64,000 nt of DNA. It comes from a virus. Of the stretch, positions 53,611 through 60,229 are shown in pieces. How positions within the stretch are numbered: position 1 is the first letter of the stretch; each line of letters opens with the position of its first letter. A model generated the notes under the pieces. The model saw only the letters and a list, made by a program, of their open reading frames with translations. It was not told the DNA's origin and made no database searches. The stretch covers positions 1-64,000 of IMG/VR virus record IMGVR_UViG_3300035698_035275. One strand, 5' to 3'. A program made the position numbers and the translations under genes.

Positions 53611-56097
53611 ATGTCCTGTGACGGCTGTCCATTACGCGGTGTAAGCATAAATACAAAAGTGCCTGGGGGTGGTAGTAATAGCCCATCAATAATGCTGGTA
53701 GGTGAGGCACCAGGGAGAGAAGAGGACGAATTAAATCAAGTGTTTGTGGGTCCGGTCGGGGTGTTCCTAAGAGAATGCATGGCCAGCATGGAGGTAGACG
53801 CATCCGATATCTACTTCACTAATATTGTAAAGTGCAGGCCACCGAATAACAAGCTGGTAGGCAAATATAAAAAGGCCGTAAAGCACTGTAAGGAGTACCT
53901 GCTAGAGGAAATAGAAAGGCTGTCCCCGACGGTTATAGTGCCTCTCGGTGACACAGCAATGGAAGCATTACTAGGAATACGCGGTATTTGGAAGAACCAC
54001 GGCAGGGTAATAGATAGAGACGGAATCCCTGTAGTACCCACTTTCCACCCGTCATACGTCAAATTCTACAATAAGAGTGACCAGGTATTTGACTTATACT
54101 CCCAGGACCTATATAATGCTGCGGTAATAGCAGAGGGCGGCACGCCAGAAATTATAATACCAGACGTTGACTATATAACAGAGGGTGTTACTAATGACGA
54201 TATATTGCTGCTGCTCAAGGCGGATATACTGTCTATAGACATCGAGACTAACACAGTCAGCACGCACTATTGCACCATATCGGCGGATGCTGACAGGGGA
54301 CCACGAATACTGTCGATATCGTTTTCATGGGATGAGGGCGTCGCAATGTTTGTCCCATGGGATGAGGAGCACATGCCAGCTATAAAGGCAGTGTTGGAGT
54401 CGGACATCCCAAAGGTGGCGCATAACTGGAAATTTGAATACTCGTGGCTAGTGTTAAAAGAGGGTATTGCCGTTAGCAACATATACATGGATACCATGCT
54501 AGCACATTACCTGGTGGACGAAAACAGCAGGCACGGGTTGAAGGAGCTAGCGTACACGTACACCGATATTGGTGGGTATGACGTGGAGATGGATGTGTAC
54601 ATAGGTGATCACCCGGAGTGTGACCCAAAGAAGAGCGGGTCATATGCGAATATACCGCTTAGGCTACTATCTAAGTACAATTGTGGAGACGTGGATGCGA
54701 CCCTGCGAATAGCGCGTAAGCTTAGCAAGGTAATGGATGACAAACTGTGGTCACTACATAATAACATACTGGTGCCAGCGGCTGAGATGCTGTCTCGGGC
54801 GGAGCTTAGCGGGTTTGAGTTAGATATTGATATGTGGGACTGCCTGAACAACGAGTATACGGCTAAGGTTAGTGAAGCTATTGATGACGCTATGTCTATT
54901 GACGAGGTTAGGCACTTCTGGAAGTATTATAAGGAGTCCACCAAGGCCAAGGGAGACAGGGTTAATCTTAGGTCTTCCAAGCAGGTATCGCTCTTAATGA
55001 CGGAGTACTTCAGATTTCCAGTGATAAGGGAAACCGACTCCGGCAATCCGTCATGGGATTCCGAGGTAATAGACGAGCTGCTAAGGATGGATAGGTACAA
55101 GGGGAATAAATTCCTGCCGATACTAAAAAGAGTAAGAAGCATTTTGCAGATACAAAGCAACTGTCTAGGGACGACGCCTAAGCAAATAGCGGAGTCGGTT
55201 GATGCCAGGGTGCATACGAATTTTATCTTGCATTTTGTAGTCACTGGTCGCCTGTCGTCTAGAAACCCAAATATGCAGGCTATTCCTAGAGAGTCTACTG
55301 TTGGCCCGTTGAACGTGCCGTCAATAAAGACAATGTATATTTCCAGGTACGACGGCGGGAACATTGTACAGGCCGACTATAGCCAGATAGAGCTTAGGAT
55401 ATTGGCTATGCTGTCTGGTGATAAGGCGTTCAGGCGCATATTTGAAGAGGGGCTGGACCCGCATGCTAGTGTTGGGGTTAATATATACAAAATGCTAGAG
55501 GGGAAGGACATAGACATAGCGGACCTGCCGAAAGAGTGGAGAGATAAAGGGAAGACAACCAACTTTGCAATAGTGTATGGGCAGACACCAGAGGGGATGG
55601 CTAAAAAGCTAGGCTGTACAGACGCGGAAGCTAAGAAGATGATGTCTGCCACCATGTCTACATACTCGGGAATAGACGACCTGCTTAAGGGGTATAGGAA
55701 TGATGTCATAAAGAATGGGTATGTTGAATCCCCATTTGGCAGGAGGAGGAGACTGCCGATAATCGAGGGTATGAGTAGGTCAGATAAGAATGCGGCACTG
55801 AGAGAGGCCGGTAATCACCCTGTACAAAGTGCCGCGTCGGACATGACCCTATACTCAGCGGTACTACTGGATGCCGAAATCAGAAGACTGGGTATGAAGT
55901 CGCACATAATATGCCTTGTGCACGACTCGATAATACTGGATACTCCCAGTAATGAGACTGAAAAGGTGTGTAAGATGGTAGGGGATATTATGAGGTCATT
56001 ACACAAGCATTTCGACTGGATAGACGGCAGTTTCCCGATAGAGGTAGACGTTGAGTATGGCCCGTCATGGGGCGAGCTTAACGAGTACGAGGCATGA
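53611..56097 (+). CDS. family A DNA polymerase with N-terminal family 4 uracil-DNA glycosylase domain
   Basis: An 828-residue replicative polymerase. ATG 53611 follows GAGG. Residues 1-190 form a family 4 uracil-DNA glycosylase: Cys3/Cys6, G-E-A-P-G-R-E-E-D, C-R-P-P-N-N-K with a fourth Cys in K-H-C-K-E-Y, and F-H-P-S-Y. The four Cys would hold an Fe-S cluster. Residues about 205-390 are a 3'-5' exonuclease (D-I-E-T, H-N-W-K-F-E-Y, Y-N-C-G-D-V-D). The rest is the polymerase: Q-A-D-Y-S-Q-I-E-L-R (A), T-N-F-A-I-V-Y-G (B), V-H-D-S-I (C, HDS rather than HDE). UDG-like fusions occur in SPO1-type polymerases. With a PurZ-like gene nearby it is a DpoZ candidate. Confidence 0.92.
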   Translation: MSCDGCPLRGVSINTKVPGGGSNSPSIMLVGEAPGREEDELNQVFVGPVGVFLRECMASMEVDASDIYFTNIVKCRPPNNKLVGKYKKAVKHCKEYLLEEIERLSPTVIVPLGDTAMEALLGIRGIWKNHGRVIDRDGIPVVPTFHPSYVKFYNKSDQVFDLYSQDLYNAAVIAEGGTPEIIIPDVDYITEGVTNDDILLLLKADILSIDIETNTVSTHYCTISADADRGPRILSISFSWDEGVAMFVPWDEEHMPAIKAVLESDIPKVAHNWKFEYSWLVLKEGIAVSNIYMDTMLAHYLVDENSRHGLKELAYTYTDIGGYDVEMDVYIGDHPECDPKKSGSYANIPLRLLSKYNCGDVDATLRIARKLSKVMDDKLWSLHNNILVPAAEMLSRAELSGFELDIDMWDCLNNEYTAKVSEAIDDAMSIDEVRHFWKYYKESTKAKGDRVNLRSSKQVSLLMTEYFRFPVIRETDSGNPSWDSEVIDELLRMDRYKGNKFLPILKRVRSILQIQSNCLGTTPKQIAESVDARVHTNFILHFVVTGRLSSRNPNMQAIPRESTVGPLNVPSIKTMYISRYDGGNIVQADYSQIELRILAMLSGDKAFRRIFEEGLDPHASVGVNIYKMLEGKDIDIADLPKEWRDKGKTTNFAIVYGQTPEGMAKKLGCTDAEAKKMMSATMSTYSGIDDLLKGYRNDVIKNGYVESPFGRRRRLPIIEGMSRSDKNAALREAGNHPVQSAASDMTLYSAVLLDAEIRRLGMKSHIICLVHDSIILDTPSNETEKVCKMVGDIMRSLHKHFDWIDGSFPIEVDVEYGPSWGELNEYEA

Positions 56098-56117
56098 AAG
56101 CTGATTCTTTTCATGCC
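56091..56117 (+). other. perfect 9-bp hairpin at polymerase stop
   Basis: GGCATGAAA (56091-56099) pairs with TTTCATGCC (56109-56117) around a 9-nt loop. The left arm includes the polymerase TGA. No T-run follows, so it is not a standard terminator; mRNA stability or processing is possible. Confidence 0.5.
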
Positions 56118-56140
56118 GTCTGTAATAACGGAGGTGACGC

Positions 56141-56371
56141 ATGGCCAAGGTAGCAACAAAGAAGATAACAGTAGAGTACGGTATGTCGCTGGAACTGCCG
56201 AATAAGTGGGTAAGGTTCGCTACTACCTCTGAAGCTAAGATCCCAAGCGGTTCCATTGCCATAGATGTTGCACTTATAAGAGAGGACGAAATGCAGCGGT
56301 GCGTTAATTTCGTGCAGGGCGTCGCTGACGAGGTACACAAGCAAACCAAGAGAAAGAAAGGCGGTAGATAG
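56141..56371 (+). CDS. small hypothetical protein (76 aa)
   Basis: ATG 56141 has a GGAGGTG site upstream. The protein is basic at both ends (K-R-K-K-G-G-R tail), with a beta-rich middle (I-T-V-E-Y-G-M-S-L-E-L). It sits between polymerase and SSB. No recognised motif. Confidence 0.6.
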   Translation: MAKVATKKITVEYGMSLELPNKWVRFATTSEAKIPSGSIAIDVALIREDEMQRCVNFVQGVADEVHKQTKRKKGGR

Positions 56372-56895
56372 TGGCTAAGAAGGTAATAAAGAAGCCTGCA
56401 GACCATAGCGGCAGGGACCAGGTTATCAACGCCAGGGAGTTCATGAATGAGCTGCTGGCAGCGTGTCAGATTGGGGATGTCGTTGAAGCTGCCACCACTC
56501 AGGTAGGCATGTTCGTCGAATACTCGATGGCATGGGCTAAAGCCAGAACGAAGGTGGATAGATCCAAGGCCATGTTCGATGCTGTGAAATCCAAGCTCCA
56601 AATAGCTGTTAGGGACGACCTAATGGAGGCCGGGGGCAAATTCACAGAGGCCAAGGTTCAGGCAGAGGTAGACGGTAGGCCCGAATACTCGGAAGCCCAA
56701 ACCATGATGATGAACGCTATCGAGGCTGAACGCATACATAGAGTAGGGGTGGATGCCCTGAACATGCGAAAGGACATGATCGTTGTGCTGTCGAGGTTTA
56801 CAGCCGACGAAAGAAATGCTGGAACGCTGGTAAGTAGAACCAGAATCAAGCGGAAGCTCGACAGTGCCGGTAGATCGATAAACAAAAACACATAA
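56371..56895 (+). CDS. helical protein between polymerase and SSB
   Basis: A 174-residue product; GTG 56371 overlaps the previous stop. Mostly alpha-helical and charged (D-V-V-E-A-A-T-T-Q-V, W-A-K-A-R-T-K). Codon use resembles the SSB gene. It may be a replication accessory protein, judged by position only. Confidence 0.65.
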   Translation: MAKKVIKKPADHSGRDQVINAREFMNELLAACQIGDVVEAATTQVGMFVEYSMAWAKARTKVDRSKAMFDAVKSKLQIAVRDDLMEAGGKFTEAKVQAEVDGRPEYSEAQTMMMNAIEAERIHRVGVDALNMRKDMIVVLSRFTADERNAGTLVSRTRIKRKLDSAGRSINKNT

Positions 56896-56913
56896 AGCGG
56901 AGGATGAGAGAGA

Positions 56914-58080
56914 ATGGCTATAAAGATTAGACGCAGTGTCCTGGTTGATCAGGCAAAGCAAGCGCAGGAGTCCGGGGGCGGGAAGTATATGAAGTTTCAG
57001 GACGGAAAGACATATGTGCGCGTGCTCCCGTTCCTAGTAGAGAAGGGCATGTATGATGTCGCACTCAAATTTGGAACACACAACAACATACCGGGTGTGC
57101 GGGGTCCCGTCACGTGTAGACGCCTTTTCCCGAAGAAGTCCGCTAAGGGCAAGAGTCTGGAATGCCCTATCTGTATGGCAGTGGAGATGCTGGAGTTAGC
57201 CGGTGAGTCTGAGAAGGCTAACAAGCTCCGTGCCAATCCGAATCGGTGGGCAATGTACATGTACGATGTGTCGAACAAGCAGGGTCCGAAAACGGCAACC
57301 GTCGGATCGCAGATAGCCACTCCTATTCTGAAATACGGGGTGGACGATGAAGAGTACGGAGATGTATTTGATCCCAAGGTAGGGCGTGATTTCATCGTTG
57401 AGAAGACCGGCACCGGTATGGATACTGAGTACCAGGTACGTATTCGCGATGCAAGCAGATGCAAACCGGTGCCTGCGGCTGTCATGGCTAAGGTCAACTC
57501 GCTATTTGACGAGCTAAGACCGAAGTCATACGCGGAATTGCTCGAGATGATGGGTCCTTTGGGTCTGAACATTCCAAAAACCGAGTCGGCAATAGCAGCC
57601 AACAACGACGACGAGGAAGAGGACGACGTACCATTCGACAGCAGCGATGATGAGGACGACGACGAGGAAGAGGACGAAGACATCGATGAGGATGACGACG
57701 ACGAAGAGGAAGAGGACGAAGACATCGATGAGGATGACGAGGATGACGAGGATGACGAGGATGACGAGGATGACGAGGACGAGGAAATCGACTATGAGTC
57801 CTTAGGGTTCATCAACAGTGACGACCTGGAGGATACAGTGGGAAAGGTTGATGCATCCAATCCCAAAGTCAAGAAGCTGTTCGATAAGTGGGGGGCGGAA
57901 GACGGCACTAAGAGCGGCCTGCTGGTCATTCTGAAGAAGCAGAAGGTCTTTGCCGTGCAGAAACCCGGCAAGGCTGGCGGTGGTGGTGCTCTGGACAGGC
58001 TGAAGAAGAAGATGGAGAGCGCTAGCGACTCGAAAGCGAAGGTAAAAGCAAAAGCGAAGAAAACCGGCAGGAAGAAATAA
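56914..58080 (+). CDS. gp32-like single-stranded DNA-binding protein
   Basis: A 388-residue product. ATG 56914 has GGAGG 9 nt upstream. A H56-x11-C68-x15-C84-x-x-C87 zinc site, with V-R-V-L-P-F before it and R-W-A-M-Y-M-Y-D-V after it, matches T4 gp32-type proteins. It coats single-stranded DNA in replication and recombination. Residues about 232-292 are an almost unbroken Asp/Glu run from 9-nt DNA repeats. After it comes a small folded segment and a Lys-rich C-terminus. Most SSBs end in the acidic tail, so the basic end is unusual. Confidence 0.82.
   Translation: MAIKIRRSVLVDQAKQAQESGGGKYMKFQDGKTYVRVLPFLVEKGMYDVALKFGTHNNIPGVRGPVTCRRLFPKKSAKGKSLECPICMAVEMLELAGESEKANKLRANPNRWAMYMYDVSNKQGPKTATVGSQIATPILKYGVDDEEYGDVFDPKVGRDFIVEKTGTGMDTEYQVRIRDASRCKPVPAAVMAKVNSLFDELRPKSYAELLEMMGPLGLNIPKTESAIAANNDDEEEDDVPFDSSDDEDDDEEEDEDIDEDDDDEEEEDEDIDEDDEDDEDDEDDEDDEDEEIDYESLGFINSDDLEDTVGKVDASNPKVKKLFDKWGAEDGTKSGLLVILKKQKVFAVQKPGKAGGGGALDRLKKKMESASDSKAKVKAKAKKTGRKK
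57601..57789 (+). repeat. acidic-codon low-complexity repeat in SSB gene
   Basis: A GAY/GAR-rich tract coding for Asp/Glu. It includes 9-nt units (GAGGATGAC) between about 57735 and 57780 and two longer related blocks. Slippage could change its length. Confidence 0.85.
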
Positions 58081-58086
58081 CTAGCC

Positions 58087-59220
58087 ATGCCCAAATTCGG
58101 TAATGTAGACCTGATAATAGGCGGTCAGTACGGATCAGAGGGAAAAGGTAAACTCGCCGGGTATGTATCCCGGCGGGTTCCTTATTCCGTCGCCGTGTGC
58201 AACTTCACATCTCAAGCCGGTCATACATTTGTGTATGACGAAGGCAGAAAGGTTATTACGCAACAACTACCAACAGCTATAGTGAGTAGTTGTGAGAATA
58301 TAATGATAGGGCCTGGTGCTATCATAGATGAAGACGTACTGGAGAGGGAGATAAACGAGTACGGACTAACAGAAGCCAGACTTACTATAGACAGCAACGC
58401 TATAGTGATAGACCAGAGGCACAAAGACGCTGAGAGGGCCAACGCCATAAGGGTAGCATCAACGATGAAGGGCAATGGAGCTGCAGCAGCGGAGAAGTGT
58501 CTCAGATTCCAGGGCTTGAGGACTGCTGGCGATGACTCGTTCAGATTTAAGCAGTACGTTGGTGATGTGAGGTCGGCACTACACAATACGCACGTGATGG
58601 GTGGTGACATACTGCTGGAGGGGTCGCAAGGGTTCGACCTGGATGTTAATCTTGGATTTTATCCATTTGTCACCAGCAGGGGGACCACTAGCGCGGCAGA
58701 GCTTAGCAGGTGCGGCCTTTCGCCACAAAGCGTAAGGAATGTATTCGGCGCATATCGGACGTTCCCAATACGCGTTGGGAACTTGAAGGATGAAAACGGT
58801 GTGGAGGTGGGTAATTCCGGGCCTGTATACGATGACCAGACGGAGATGACGTGGGATGAGCTGTCTAGCCAATATGGGGGTGCTGATAAGCTGCTGGAGA
58901 GGACCACAGTGACAGGCAGGGTCAGAAGGGTGTTTACGTTCTCCCGGACCCAATTTGCCAGATCGATAGTGTCGAACGGGGTAAACTGCATATTTATAAA
59001 TTACGCTAACTACATCGACGGGGCCTTGTACGGTGCCAGTGGTGATAGTGACGATTCCCCATCGCGTAATGCCAAGCTTCTTGACTGGTTGCAGCAGAAC
59101 ATCGTTCCCGTCCTTTCGAAGGTGCACGATATAGGTGAGAGGGTCATTATACCACTTCTTATTGGTACTGGCCCCGCCGACTCTGACATGTTGTCGATTA
59201 ACATGATTGTGGGGTCCTAA
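58087..59220 (+). CDS. purZ: PurZ-like adenylosuccinate-synthetase homologue (2-aminoadenine pathway)
   Basis: A 377-residue product with the adenylosuccinate synthetase fold: G-G-Q-Y-G-S17-E-G-K-G-K (P-loop), A-G-H46-T, S-T-M-K-G-N-G near residue 127, E178-G-S-Q-G, F-V-T-S-R and T-V-T-G-R-V-R-R-V-F-T-F. In cellular PurA the position of Ser17 is the catalytic Asp (G-D-E-G-K-G-K). Its loss is the known mark of phage PurZ, which joins dGMP and Asp to form the precursor of 2-aminoadenine (Z). Phage PurZ proteins are about 340-380 residues against about 430 for PurA, and this one fits. His46 is kept. The gene lies between SSB and a kinase-dUTPase fusion. A cellular-type PurA function is less likely but not excluded. 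Confidence 0.85.
   Translation: MPKFGNVDLIIGGQYGSEGKGKLAGYVSRRVPYSVAVCNFTSQAGHTFVYDEGRKVITQQLPTAIVSSCENIMIGPGAIIDEDVLEREINEYGLTEARLTIDSNAIVIDQRHKDAERANAIRVASTMKGNGAAAAEKCLRFQGLRTAGDDSFRFKQYVGDVRSALHNTHVMGGDILLEGSQGFDLDVNLGFYPFVTSRGTTSAAELSRCGLSPQSVRNVFGAYRTFPIRVGNLKDENGVEVGNSGPVYDDQTEMTWDELSSQYGGADKLLERTTVTGRVRRVFTFSRTQFARSIVSNGVNCIFINYANYIDGALYGASGDSDDSPSRNAKLLDWLQQNIVPVLSKVHDIGERVIIPLLIGTGPADSDMLSINMIVGS
58153..58177 (+). other. GC-rich hairpin in 5' end of purZ-like gene
   Basis: CGCCGGG (58155-58161) and CCCGGCG (58169-58175) pair perfectly around a 7-nt loop, and two flanking pairs (one G-U) extend the stem to 9 bp. It falls at codons 23-31 and might slow translation or attenuate transcription. 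Confidence 0.5.
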
Positions 59221-59221
59221 T

Positions 59222-60211
59222 ATGCGAGGGTTCGAAGTAAAATTCGTGTCCGGCTATACAGGGTCTGGCAAGACGGCCTATACTGATAGGTTGCACCTGG
59301 ATACTGGGTGGCCGGTACTGCACATAGGTGACTCGTTAAGGGAGTTTGGTATATCGTCCAAATCCATATCCGAGATGCCGGATGCGCACGCTCCCGCGTC
59401 GTTGGACAAGATGGTTAATCAAACGGTGGCTAATTTCATTGCTGAAGCGTTAGGACCTGAAGGAGGGGGCGGCGTAATAATAGATGGATTTCCACGTAAG
59501 CCGTCGCAGGTTCACGAGGCATATGAGATGGTGTGTGGGCTGGTGCGTTACGCACCAGGAGAAATACGCCTAAGATTTGTATTTGTGACGGCACCTATTG
59601 ATACAAGAATATCCAGGGTGCTGAGTAGCAGGAGCGAGGCCAGAAGAGAGTTATCTGTAATGAAGATAGAATCGGAGTCTGCCGATATGGATAACTCTAT
59701 AAAAGTGGCAAAGGAGATCGAGAGAGGTAAGCCAGCGTTAGCAATGAGCATTATGGTTACAGAGACGGGGATAAAAGAGATATACCCAGGAGTGATGGTG
59801 GCAGATGTACTGGTGGTTGGAGACGGGTACAGAATGCCCGTGCATGCTGGGGACGTTGGGATAGACTTAAGCTCAAACGGCAGGGTTGAAATACTCCCTG
59901 GGGAGTTCAGCAATGTAGAAACCGGGGTAAGCGTTAAGATAGATGATAGATGCTGGGGAAGAGTGACCGGCAGATCATCGGCTGTATGGGGTAAGGGAAT
60001 AATGGTGATGGAGGGAGTCATTGACCCAGGGTATACCGGTGAGCTGTTTATGCTCGTGTATAACCCTGGGAAAAAGGCGGTGGTGGTGGATAGGGGAGAC
60101 AGAATAGCCCAACTAATTCTAATACCAAGGGTTGACTATAGCGTATTGAGGGTAGACAGTCTGCCAAAGACGAGTAGAGGCAATAAAGGATTCGGCTCAA
60201 CCGGTAAATGA
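59222..60211 (+). CDS. adenylate-kinase-like domain fused to dUTPase
   Basis: A 329-residue product. ATG 59222 has GGGG about 8 nt upstream; an in-frame TTG at 59207 lies inside purZ. The N-terminal domain (1 to about 195) has Walker A G-Y-T-G-S-G-K-T, a G-D-S-L-R-E segment, and I-I-D-G-F-P-R-K-P-S-Q, which fits the adenylate kinase signature. The C-terminal domain (from about 205) has all five dUTPase motifs: A-G-D-V-G-I-D-L, G-R-S-S-A, G-V-I-D-P-G-Y-T-G-E-L, G-D-R-I-A-Q-L and R-G-N-K-G-F-G-S-T-G. It would convert dUTP to dUMP and phosphorylate a nucleoside monophosphate, possibly dZMP or dAMP. Such a fusion is unusual. Confidence 0.85.
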   Translation: MRGFEVKFVSGYTGSGKTAYTDRLHLDTGWPVLHIGDSLREFGISSKSISEMPDAHAPASLDKMVNQTVANFIAEALGPEGGGGVIIDGFPRKPSQVHEAYEMVCGLVRYAPGEIRLRFVFVTAPIDTRISRVLSSRSEARRELSVMKIESESADMDNSIKVAKEIERGKPALAMSIMVTETGIKEIYPGVMVADVLVVGDGYRMPVHAGDVGIDLSSNGRVEILPGEFSNVETGVSVKIDDRCWGRVTGRSSAVWGKGIMVMEGVIDPGYTGELFMLVYNPGKKAVVVDRGDRIAQLILIPRVDYSVLRVDSLPKTSRGNKGFGSTGK

Positions 60212-60229
60212 TAATGTAGGGGCTTATAT

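Noticed and set aside
56997-57725. Minus-strand serine-rich ORF
   Set aside because: It is the reverse complement of the Asp/Glu tract of the SSB gene.
58087-59220. Ordinary host-derived PurA
   Set aside because: Asp to Ser in the P-loop, short length and F-V-T-S-R/R-R-V-F-T-F variants fit PurZ better than bacterial PurA; the alternative is kept only as a minor possibility.
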